From Isoetes taiwanensis (taxonomy: Eukaryota > Streptophyta > Lycopodiopsida > Isoetales > Isoetaceae), in contig JAJEKV010000038.1 in assembly GCA_021234155.1 (NCBI GenBank), positions 5,131,625 to 5,195,624 on the forward strand: DNA of 64,000 bases, written 5' to 3'. A program made the translations under genes and the position numbers. The notes beneath the pieces were generated by a model. It worked only from the letters and a program-made list of their open reading frames with translations, made no database searches and was not told the origin of the DNA. This document shows positions 33,660 to 45,081 of this stretch, in pieces. Position 1 is the first letter of the stretch. Each line of letters begins with the position of its first letter.

Positions 33660-36600
33660 TCTTAAACACTTAAATTTTGGAAAACACTTGAGATTTTGTA
33701 CACTTGAGATTTTGAGATTTTGAGATTTTGTGTATTACCAAGCGGTGGTGGTCTCTTTGGATGGAGAGCTCTATGCAATGCAAAACAATTGTTTTCAGAG
33801 AAATTCATGATTAGCCACGGAAAGCCCACTTGTTTGGGCTTTGATAGAGCCCGCCTTCTTGTATGGTTCTGAAGTCGGGGGCACGCCATTAGTGCTAGTG
33901 CTTGGGAGAGCTTGAGGCGGGTGCAAAGTCCTTTTCTCACTTATAGCCTCGGTTAAAACAACAATGCCCTATGCTATTCTTTTACAAGAGACGGTTTTTG
34001 GCCTCTTCAACATTACGCCATGAAGCCATCTCCACTATATCTGCAAGGTGCACCACATGGATGATGTTAGGTATCCTGTTCTTGCACTTGCCATAGCTGA
34101 ATCTCCTCGGCTTTGAAACGATGTTGGAAAGAGCATTGCACTACATGGTTTGCCGGTTAGGTGGGTAACCAGTAGCACCTTACTGATGCTTGCCGGTTGA
34201 TCCCGAGCTTTTGGGACAATATCTCAATGGTCGTTTTCTCAAAAGATATGGGACGCAGATTACTTTGGCCCAAGTGAAAACCGGTCATTATCATGCACAC
34301 ATAAATCCCACCTTGGCACCCGAGGGCCCCAAGCTTATTTGCTTGCTTCATTGTCCAGGAACAAGCTTATAGCTATTGCATCAAGTCCCACAAAGCTATG
34401 AATTGAGACAGGTAGATGGGAGGGGCCGCAATGTCATGAGAAGCGAGACTATGTGCTGTTGTTGCGATTCACGAGTTATTGAAGATGAAAGCCATACTCT
34501 TCCGAGTTGCCACGCTTTTGAGATAGTCCCAATCATTTTTGACCCCTAGCATTCCATTCCACGCTTCCACAACTTCTCGTGAGCACCATCTCGTGCATGA
34601 CTTGGCATTATATATACTTGAGGTTCTAGATAAACGTCACGCAATTCATGAGCCCTCGGTGAGTCATTATCTCTTTGTCTAGTATCATCATTATTGCAAA
34701 GGTTTTTCCCTTGAAAACCTTTCGAGGCAGGGTTTTAATCCTAGTAGTAATGATTGTACTAGCCCATTGTGTGGGTCCCATGACCTATTGGTCTCCGTGG
34801 ACGTTAAAACAAACTATGCTATTCTATTCTATTCTATTCTATGGTTTTTATATGATTTCGTCGTGTATGGGAATGGATGTACTAATGCGTACATCTAGAG
34901 CGCGCCCAATATTTCCATGTCCTTTTTCATAAAAATTTAAGGTATTCTCCTCAATCCATTTATATTAGTATGGCTATTTTCATGATGTTTGTTGCATTTT
35001 GCCATTTTCTTTAGTTTTGCATGCAAGAATCGGCCATCGTGGTCTTTAGGGTTATTTTAGGATTACCAAGAAAGAAGGCAAAAAATCGAAGCAATACAAC
35101 AGCAATGTTGCAGTTTTTCTCACAAGAAGAAAGGGTAAGAATAAAACCATCGACACTCTAAATCACTGCGGGAGATTGTATATCTTTGATGTTTATATGT
35201 AGAAATAACCCAAAGACTTAAACTCAAGTATAATTTGCAAATAATTCAAACCAGATTTCTTCATTTCATCCCAGTCTAACTCAGCCATAGACAAATGCAA
35301 GGAAGATATGAACTAATACTGGAAAAGAAACAGATTGTGTGACCACCCCGACATGTCTCAAGAAAACTGGAAAAACTTGTGAAGGACTAATCTTACAAAA
35401 AAGTGGAGTGTCTTGGCCCTCGGCAGCCATCTTCAAAGATCATCTTCATGCTTCGGCCGATCCGGGCGTTGTGGAGAAGCGGCGGAAGCCTCTCCCGCCA
35501 ACGCCTCTAGCCGCCTGCTTTGCCCTAGCCGCATATCCCCCTCGATAGCTTTTCCGCTCCCCAAATGCAACATTACTTAAGTGCATGAGCTATTTGTATA
35601 ATAAATATAAGAATTAAAGAATGCCTTCCAAGCAAAGGTAGAAAATATACCTCAAATATGGACTCAACAACATCCCGCGTATAACAATCTTCGGGTTACA
35701 ATCACTCTACATTAAGCAAAAAAACATAAAGAATAGAAGGAAAGCAAACACTTGCATATCGCGACCTACCTTGGATCCATTGGACTTCTGCAAAGGAGAA
35801 TATATTCTATCGTAAAAGATTCCCGGGTAAGAACTTGAAATTCCTCCGAAGCTTAAAGTTTGTTTTACGCTTCTTCGCCGGTTTTGAAGCGTAAGATGTG
35901 GGCATAGAAGCAAAGACGCTGGCCGAGAATGGCGAAAAAAAATGCTCTTGAGGACATTTTGGTTTTCCGCTTTCCTTCAATCTGAGTTCTCCCCTTCCTT
36001 TTTTTCGAGCACGGGGCCAGGTGGAGAGTAAGGAGGCGGAGTGAAAAGTGCATCGGATTCAAAACCGGCAGCCAACTCGCTTTAGAAAAATACCTAAAAG
36101 CGGTGAGGGAACGCCGCATGCGTTATGCGCTGCAGCCCGCGATCGCTCCCAACTCCATCCCATTTTAAAAAGAAGATATAGGTGTATGATATCACCGGGC
36201 ATATGTATGTCAATGATGAGTTTCAATAATATATATCCGATCCTTCAAAAAAAATATATATTTTGCTCCATTTTTTCTAAATAAAATATGAAAGTAAAGT
36301 CATATGTTGGAACATTCAGCATCATAATTATGAAGTGTGTTGATGCCGCCATAGCCATATTTGTGCAGCCCGCTAATGATGATGAAACATGTCGTATTCT
36401 CAACGTGCTTAATGTTCGATAAACAAAAAGAGGAAAAGTTGAACTTGGAATAGCAAATAATAGAAAGCAATATTGTCTTCATCCCACCGCACAAGTCACT
36501 TAATTATCTTTGTAAATTTCATTGTTTTATTTGGCTTTATATTTTATATTGATGTTGCTCTATTCAAATAGCAAGTCATCGATAATGGCTTAGTCCTAAA

Positions 36601-38180
36601 TGCATCTACAAGTGGTAACCGGGCATTGTGCGAATGGTAATCTTGTAAAATGAATAGGTCAAGAATTAATATATATTTGTCTTTTGCCGTTGCTAGGGGG
36701 CAAACCTGTTTTTGTTTATCCTAGGTTTTGGCATATCCTTAGGTATAGGTTAGAATATCTCCAGAATTTAGGATATAGGGTCGTGGGTGATAACCACAAA
36801 CCTATTCTTCTCCATTTCAGAATTTCATACACCCGCTGCTATGGGTCTGTGGGATGCTTGAACCGGATTTTAACTGAAGGAAAGACAAATTTTGTGCCAA
36901 TACCATGTGTATTTTTTTCGGATGTTCTTGAGCATCCATTTAAAAACCATAAGCTCCAATAGAACGGATTCCTAATTAACGATTAAGATCCATTGTGTGC
37001 CGCTTTGACTACTCATGAAAATGGCTGCCATTAAAAGCGTGAGCCCCCATTTGAATTCAATACAGTTTTAACAGACGAAAATGGTTTTTTCTTATATATT
37101 TAATCCTGTCATTAGCAAGATTTTATCTTGAATTGGGAAGTAGCAAATTTTGTGCCAATACATTTTATACATGTGTATTTTTTTTTTCTATGCAGGAGTT
37201 TCTTTGAGCTATCGATCAATTATAGCAAGACATCAGCAACGTTTGAAGACATCATGTGTATTTTATTTGGAATGTCATAGGGTTTGCTTGTGATGCAGAG
37301 GTCTGTCACCTATACTGGCATTATTATACCCTTCAGGTAATGGCATATGCTGATTTTGCTTGCTCATGCATCAAAATATTATGCACTGTAGTGCCAATTT
37401 TATTCCAAGTATCGAAATGTAAAGGGCCTTCCCTTTTAGACATGGTGTTATATGTTGGATATGGGCTTCTAATGGATGCCAATGGTGCAAAATGATGTGG
37501 TCATTCCTGCAATTGCATGCCAGGGCAAGGAGACATCAGAATGTAGGGTTCCAGGTTGCAAATAAGTCAATCACATAGTAGAGTGATGTGGTGTTGAAAC
37601 ATAGGATGGATCAACCCATCATGAATCTTTTTCCGCATCAATCGTGGATCCTGAAGAACTCGCAGCTTAACTCAACAAATATATAGATTCATGTAGGTCG
37701 AAGGTGCAAAGAATGAAATTATGAGCAACCGTGGTTTCCTAAGTTGGTGGGAGTTCATCTTGGCATTATTTTCTGGCAAAAGTTAAAGATTAGAAGATTT
37801 GAGAAGCCAAGGTGTACATGATCAATTGGACAATACATTTTATACTCGGCGATTTAAACAACCTGCTTTTGAAGATGGATTGTTGGTAAAAGCTTTTATG
37901 CTCCACCTAAGCATGAGTATGATTTCAACTACCATTGATGTGAGTAATTAGGTTCAGATTAAGGCATCAGCTTTCCAACCCCGCGGGTCACCCGGCTTAA
38001 TGGATGCATCCCAATACATTGAGGATCTGAAATTCCACCCCGTGTACTTGTAGCCGGGTGACCTCTACCATCCGCTTCCCCTCGATAAATGAGCCACGGA
38101 GGTGCCGGATGACGCGGAGGAGGATATGAGGACCACCTTAGTCTTGGCCAGGTGACACGCATGCGTGGATAGGGTTCTCA
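33660..38180. other. No recognisable gene
   Basis: Short frames only. A gattttgagattttgagattttg run sits at 33710-33732 and an attct microsatellite at 34818-34842. The minus strand at 34351-34157 (MKQANKLGALGCQGGIYVCM) and the plus strand at 36684-36962 are open but lack motifs. GC content rises around 35400-35550 and 36000-36150 without coding evidence. Confidence 0.4.
36690..36780 (-). repeat. CATATCCTAGGTATAT repeat, copy 3, inverted
   Basis: Plus strand gggggcaaacctgtttttgt, then ttggcatatccttaggtata and tagaatatctccag; the reverse complement of the 30057-30135 copy. Confidence 0.6.
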
Positions 38181-39000
38181 GACGCACAAAATTCAAATTC
38201 GACGCGGGTCAAAGCATGGAGGTGGCGGACACTTTTTTGTGTCAACACACATGGTGCTTAGGGGTGCTTTCTCGAGCTATTTTCTTTGTATTTTTAAAAA
38301 TATTTTTCTTTTTTTTTTTTTGATATTTTTCTCTGAAACGATTCATATTACGCTTTAGAATACAAAAAAAATTCAAAGCCTACATCGGAATTATAGAAAA
38401 AAGATAAAAATAAGCAAAATTTCCACATTAGGTGCTTAGGGTGCTTACCGGGGCGAAAAAATGCCCCCAGCTCCATGCTTTGACCCACGATAAAGTCAAA
38501 AAAATGATTTTTAATAAAATACATATTTAACGTGATTAAAAAGGTCGCCGCACCGAAAAAAAATTGCGGTATGCGAACCTTCGATTCACGTGACGCCGAA
38601 AGTTTTTCACAGAAACATGAACAAGTAAAACCGCTGACGCATTTTTTTCCGAGGGCGTTACAGACGCCGAACCTTCGGTTATGGTACGCCGACGCCGAGA
38701 AGGTTTCACAGACGCAGCTAAATTTCAAATTCAGAATTTTTTTTTTTTTTTGTGCCTCATGATATAGCTGCTGACGCCGAAAAAGTTTTATGACGCTGGG
38801 TTTAGGAGTATTTCACATACGCCAAATTCAAATTTCAAACCCGTAAAAAAACTTTTTTTTTCACAGACGATTTTTTTAAGACGCGACGTCCTCGAGCTTA
38901 CAGACGCGAAAAATCCTTCACAGACGCTGAAAGATGTTTTCACAGACGCCGGTAAATCGACGACGGAATTTTTGTCCGATGAGACGCTTTTATCTAAGAA
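38180..39000 (+). repeat. Cluster of TTTCACAGACGC(CGAA) direct repeats
   Basis: Degenerate cacagacgc or acagacgcc units at about 38190, 38590, 38660, 38705, 38775, 38862, 38900, 38915 and 38940, often followed by gaaa or cgaa. They run up to the point where the LINE reverse transcriptase breaks off. No open frame uses them consistently. Confidence 0.6.
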
Positions 39001-39054
39001 TACAGACATACAATTCATAATGATTCCATATAAACGCATAAAACATTGAACCTA

Positions 39055-41300
39055 TCCCCCATCGCCCGTCAGCTCGCAGATCGTGTCCGTGGCATCTAGG
39101 GTGTGCCCGCGATGCCCTCCGGGTGTATGGGCTAAGAGGTCCACATCATCCGCATAGATGAGTTGCCGGATGACCCGGGTAAGAGCTCCCCCACTGGCGC
39201 CAGAAGCCGCCCAACCGGTCAATGTAAAGTCCAAAGAGTGTGGGTGAGAGAGGATAACCTTGCCTAACTCCAATGCCGCCGGGCAAATGGTCGTCCTTCC
39301 TGCTGATGCGCCTGCATCTCTCAGACAAACCAGACACCGCGCTCGTAGAATCCATAGGGAGCCCCGATGGTGCAATCTCGCCCATAACTTTTCCCCGGTA
39401 TGCGGTCGAAAAGCTTTTTGCAAAGTCCACAAAATAGCAAGATGATCCTCCCCGACGGTTCTCCTGTCCCTCGACTGTGGCCCCTCGAAAGCGCGAAGAT
39501 GTGATCAATGGTCTAATGTCTGCCTGGAAGCCCCGCCTCGGGTAAGTCCCCGACTTCACGCTTCTACCCATCTAGTTATCTCGCCGCTCGAGAATGCCCG
39601 CCACAGCCTTTGGCAAACACCGAAGGACCATGATGGTTCTAAGAATTATCGGACAAGTGGGTCCCCGCCTTGTAGATCTGAACAACCCCGCCAGGGTCCA
39701 TGACCGGGAAAAACTTTCCTGCAAAGCCTCCTGAACAAAGGCAGCAGCGACTCCGCACCATGGGCTGTCCCGCCCACTTGAGCAACTCCGCTTTGTAGGC
39801 CGCCTAAGTCCGCCGCCTTCCCATTAGCCAAAGGCCGCACTCTTCTACATCTTCTTCGCGGATCACCGTGGGCCATGTTGGGGCACATCCGTCCGCAGTT
39901 CCCTGGATCATAAAGTCGGCAGGTAATCGCCCCATTGCAATCGCTGCGGATGTTCCCCGTAGGGTAAGTGCAGAAACCCCACGTAAAGTTTCGTGGGCTG
40001 CCTAGTAGGCCTGGACATTTCTGGTGTTTTGCCGTACCTTGCCTTTTGTTTCCTTAAGGAAGGCGCAGTAATGGCCGGTGGCTCGAGCGCTGGTTCCGAT
40101 CCAATGGCGAGATCCGAGGCGCTGCTTATGCTCCTTACACTCAAAGATCAAACCATCTCGCTACGGAAAGGTTGCAGCCTTCATCGGCGCGGGGAGGTCT
40201 CCCAAAGCACTGGTCACGCTCGAGGAGCTCAACCAGTTGATCAATTTGTCGCCCAAGGCAGGGCCCGCAAGAAGTTTCGGGAGAGGGCTTCGGGCGAGCA
40301 TGTCAAATAACCCTCTCGCAAGCCATAATCCAAGCGCAACCGAGGTCCAAGAAGGTGTCGCTACTTAGGTTGAGCGTTTGGCCAGGCCGCCTTCACATAG
40401 AGTGGGAGGTGATCTCGAGTCGGCCTCGGGCCCGGACCGTCCGCGCCGACGGAAAATGGCTGACAAGGTGTACATCCGCAGCTACCACTATGACATAATC
40501 CACGACACACTAGTTCGGGCCGCCGGATTGTCCCGGTTCCGCGTACCCGGGAAGAGGGCCATTGTGGTAGGCCATTGCATATGAGCGGTGTCAAAGATAC
40601 CGCCGCATCGTGAGCAATTGTTCCGCCGGGCGGTGACCGACCGGCCATCCGAAGTGCCGTGGTAAGCCGCCAAGGGACGAATCGCAAAGACGCCATCCGC
40701 GAGGGGGTCCGTGATGCATGGCCTCGTTTCCACCCCGTCCCTGCATTGAAGTTCCGCGAGCATGACTTTGCCCATCCGCTTGTGCCAAGTATATGTCATC
40801 ATATAGATCGATATAATGGATCCATCCCGCCCACCGGTGGTCGTGGATAGAAGGGACTCTCCGCATGGGGAAAGTAGCAAGCGCCTAGGGAAGAGAGGGT
40901 CTCGCCGTGGTGGTGCACCTCCGACCCACAAGTAGCGTTATGTCTCACGGTCTTTGAGGGAAACCAAATGTGCCAAGGCTACCCGGTAGTAGCAGTAACC
41001 CCACCGCGTCCACATCTCCCCGCACAAACATTGAACACCTAAAATGCCGGGTACCGGCAGATCGGGGTACTGCGGGTCGGGTGTTCCCATTGCAAAACAA
41101 TAGTCGAGGGCGTAGCTGCATGACCGGGGCCAACAAATACATTTGTTCCCTAATCGGTGGAGCCAGGGCTTCTTCAGATCGGGTCGCAGGTGTGGGGCCC
41201 AAAGGGTGTCTTTTGCTTACTTTGGAACCACTTAGAGTAGGTCCGTAAGGCATTTTTGACGCGGGCACTTGGGGTCAAGCCCTCGCCCATATCAGATCTT
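39055..41300 (-). mobile_element. Degenerate LINE with endonuclease and reverse transcriptase segments
   Basis: Minus strand, 5' to 3'. Endonuclease remnants lie at about 40930-40400, ending with DHLPL, the SDH-type catalytic box. The linker with WGDYLPTL is at about 39920. RT opening LANGKAADLGGLQS is near 39820. Next come QAGFRPDHRTIDHIFALRG-like text near 39530, VDFAKSF, IGVRQGYPLSPTLFGLYIDR near 39240, and LIYADDVDLLAHTPGG near 39165-39120, the YADD catalytic site. It breaks off at about 39055 after DTICELTGDG. Frames shift repeatedly. It belongs to a different lineage from the L1-like LINE at 42911-44880. Confidence 0.85.
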
Positions 41301-42900
41301 GCTGCTGGAGACGTGATTCATGCCCCTACAAAGCGCCCTCGGATGACACATTGTTTATTTTTTAAGGTGGCCAAGATGGGCTTATACTTCCCTCCCGAGA
41401 TTCTGGCTTTTCACGCCAAGGGCGATGAGCCCGAATCCACTCGTGGCTTGTTGGAAGGACAAGAGAGCCTGCTATCGGGCGACTGAACGTAGACGCACAT
41501 AGGTGCATCTGTGTGCACACAAACGGCCGATAGGTTGAGGGGGCACTTGGCCCCGGGGTGCACCTATCCCATAGGGATATGCCACCACAGGCATATAGGG
41601 TTGTAAAACCCCCTATATAACATACACTTTTTTTAATCAAAACCCCTACCATACGATTTTCAAATTTTGCATGCATATACCCCTTCCAATTTTATACGCC
41701 ATTTATCATTTAAAACCCCCCAGATACGACCTTTCTCGTGAACATTACATATACCCCCAATATGTATAATGTAACTTTCTTTAAGTATATATAGTTACTA
41801 GAAGATTGATGTTGAAACCGAATTGAAGTATCATGTTTGTTAATGTTTGCTCATATGAGTCTCAGATTCTCCTTCATATCTCAAAACATTAAGCTTCAAG
41901 AATCATATGCAAATATCGTGATTCACCAAGTGTTGTACCGATTGATGCCCCTACTTAATAGGTTTCAATCACTAAGCCCTCTCCAGATTTCATACCATGT
42001 TTGGTTCCCCGCCAAGGAGCACCCCTCTCCGCTAGTGTACCTAAGACCAAAAAAAAGTACATTGCAAAACCGTAGGGTATACATACTAAGAACCCACAAA
42101 AGTAACCCCTTCATGTTTTACGCACGCGGGTTTGGGGGTTCTTCGAAAGTGACTCCCTTGGTACTTGGACTCTTGTTTCCCGGGAAGCTCGGGATCACCT
42201 ATGTTTCGAACAGTAAAAATGGCACACTACAAACAAAGACATAAGCCCCACCCTCGTTCGAGGCCCATAGTTCTACCCAAGGCTTCGCCCATGAAGAAGC
42301 GCCAGATCATCGCGCCCATTCGAACAAAGGCCCACCATCTTCGCTTGAGACGTGGTCGGTGGGTTGGAGAGCCGCCAGATGGGCTTTGTCGTTAGTTCAC
42401 CGGGGTTGTTGAGGATGAAAGCCATGCCTTCCGTGAGCTGTCCGTACCTTATAGTCGATTCGGCCGCTTACGCTCTCTTTGGTGCCACCGGTTCCGCCCC
42501 GCGACGAGCTACTCAAGACGCGGCCTCGATCCCTTTGGCTTGGATCTCGCTGGGATCACCCCCTCGCCTCGCCCACCGAGGTGCCGGAATTCATGTGTAT
42601 ATGTATATTTGTGACAACCGCCGCCAGTTTTTGTTGTCGCGACGTGTTTTTTTCCTCGCGGGGGGGTTTTAACTGGTAGCAACTGGTTTGTCGCACTGTA
42701 ATTGGGTCCCATATGTCGACATTGGCCTCCCGCGGACGATAAAAAGAACCTTCCTTCCTTTCTTCCTCAGACTGAAATATTCGGGCAGATCTAGTGTTAA
42801 TGGAAAAGGTTTGTCGATTTAGCCAAAATAAGATCCTAACCCATCATCAACTTCTAAGAAAGGAGGACTTTGCTCCAGCCCCTCTATAAAACGATGTAAG
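41300..42900. other. GC-mixed stretch, nothing recognised
   Basis: The plus strand near 42405-42440 (gaggatgaaagccatgcct) resembles 34473-34500. No protein family is evident. Sequence left of 42911 should be the pre-insertion flank of the L1 and might hold more kinase, but I could not see it. Confidence 0.35.
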
Positions 42901-42910
42901 AAAAATCACG

Positions 42911-44880
42911 GTTTTTTTTTTTTTTTTTGAGGGTAAGAGTATAAATTTATATATATGAAGTAAGTACAAGACGATCCCCTGAATAGGGTAAATAGGCAAA
43001 TTAAGAACAGCACGTGAGTGCACCTATTTTTTGGTAGAGTGTGTACTAATAGAGCTAGCAGTCGTCTTCGCCATCAAGTAGATACTATAGAATCATCGTC
43101 TTCTCCGCAGTGAAGGGTACTATGGACAAAACCAGTCTATTTCCACTACTCCATGCAGTAGATAGGCTCTGGAATAGTAAGAGACGAAGTTACCTTATTT
43201 GCAGGACGTCAGAGACTATTATATCATCTTTGTCACACCAATGGCATTTGAAATAGGCATAGAATCCTATGATTCTTCCAATCCTATCCAGTTCCTTGTT
43301 TATAGGCAGTTCCCATCTTTCTGTGGTGGGATAAGGCCATCAAGGCCACCTCCATATTAAAGTAGCTCTTGATTTTGTCCAGGCAAACTGCTTGCCCCCC
43401 CAAAGCCACCTCATACCGATGCTTCCAAACCACCCACAGAGCAATAGACACCAAGGAAGCCAAAATAGGGCACCGATCAGAGACCATAATGACCATACGC
43501 CAATTGAGATGGCAGGCTTGGAGCTCCAGTATAGGGGATACCAGGCCCAGAATGGTAGTATCTCAGGGCAGAAGAAGAGGTGTTGTGTAGACTCGCTAAG
43601 TACACATCCTAGAGGGCATAGGTCATCAGCAGAAGTGCATCTTCGAAATAATGTCTCTTTGGTCAAGAGGCCACCCTCGAGGGCAGTCCATCGAAAACTC
43701 AGATTCTTTCTAGAGCATAGGATTTCCGTGAGTTAGCCAGAGTCGGACATTCTTTGCCCATCGATCCCTAACCTTGATATAGCTTTGAGAGGAGTTACCC
43801 CAACAAAGCTCATGATAGATATTGGCCACACAATATCTTTGGGAGCCTAGGGATAACCAAAGTTCTTCAGGCCCATCGACTCCTGAAATTCCATGGATAT
43901 TGGCCAATATCTCCCTAAATATTTTCCTATCACCTGCGCCATTCATCTTATTTTTAAGCCTGGTCCAGGAGATCCACTTACCATTTTCCCAAAGATGACA
44001 TAATAGGTAGATCCCATGCTTTTTCCATTTGACAAAGATTCGTGGATGCACCAATGCCAAGGGAAGTCGTTTCTAGCCCCAAACTTGCTCATTCGGAAAG
44101 AGACCTGATCCTACCTGGGCATGCCGCGGGTAAGCCTGAGGGGGAACAAAGGACTTGAACTGTCTTCCATGCCTGGAGTATTTTTCTCATGACTCGGGAG
44201 GTGCCAAGTGCAATCTTGAAATCCCTGAAGGTTGCCCCAAGTTCATTCCTAGGTAGAGCAGGTTTACCTATGAGCTTACATTGGCTAAACCAGTGTTTGA
44301 CAAATACAAGAGTGGGGAGGTGTCTCCATGTAGAGGGCTGGGACAAATTTAGCAGCAAGAGCTTGAGCTTGAGTGAAGGGATCCTTACGTGACCCACCTT
44401 CTTTTTTATCTCTACAGAAGTTGGACCATGCAGCCCGAGCGGTCCACCCCGGATAAATTTCCTAATGATGACCTCGATCCGATTATAGACTCCTTTTGTG
44501 CTACTAGTACCGAGGAGAAATAAATATGGGAGGTCGCCGGGATGGCATTAGCCACGGTGGACCTCTACGACCACGGCAAGTCCTTAGCCACAGAGACCAA
44601 CCTTGGGGGAGGTGGTCCAACGTGGGGACCATATTCCTTTTAGATTATCGAGAGAGAAAGTGGAAGACCCAAGAGTTTCAACCGTCCGTCCCGCCTTCAA
44701 TAATCGGAAAACCCGTGAGCTCGACACGAGGGTCAACAACAGATTCTAAGGCCCATATGATGGAGCACTTATTTGGATTTAATCCAATTCTGGATATGAT
44801 TTCAAAGGCACCAAGGATTTCTAAAGGACTGAAACCGCCATCATCGAATCGAGAAACATAAATGTGTCATCCGAGATATT
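42911..44880 (-). mobile_element. L1-like LINE, C-terminal half with 3' end, separated from its N-terminal half by element A
   Basis: The minus strand starts at the insertion (44880) with SDDTFMFL, the second half of the YxDD motif. It continues with ISRIGLNPNKCSII, FPIIEGG, then KWKKHGIYLLCHLWENGKWI and the ending CPLGCVLSESTQHLFFCPEI (reverse-transcriptase zinc-binding, zf-RVT type) near 43590. A 3' UTR follows, and an oligo-A tail, seen as about 19 T bases at 42911-42929. With 57297-58720 it makes about 3.4 kb of one 5'-truncated copy. Confidence 0.85.
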
Positions 44881-44912
44881 AACCATCATTCAATTAAATT
44901 GGGTTTATGTCT
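44881..44912 (+). repeat. Element A left terminal inverted repeat
   Basis: Begins aaccatcattcaattaaatt and pairs with the reverse complement of 57261-57292. It follows directly on the TATT copy at 44877-44880. Confidence 0.88.
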
Positions 44913-45081
44913 TAATTTTGGGACAAATTTCATATTGCATGTTTTAGTAGCATATTCAAATTCACACATTTCACCTCAAAATTATGAAAACATTAATATC
45001 ATGTTATTTACAAAATAGTCAATATTTCACAATATAGCACCATATCATAAAAGCATTGATAACAAAAATTTACATAGTTAT

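Noticed and set aside
40488-40931. CSRCGG...AHMQW as a zinc finger of a separate LINE C-terminus
   Set aside because: The spacing is incomplete (no final cysteine) and the following DHLPL and downstream RT fit better with an endonuclease segment of the same LINE.
34473-42440. Shared gene between 34.5 kb and 42.4 kb (both with gatgaaagccat)
   Set aside because: Similarity is limited to about 25 bases and no protein family was found on either strand.
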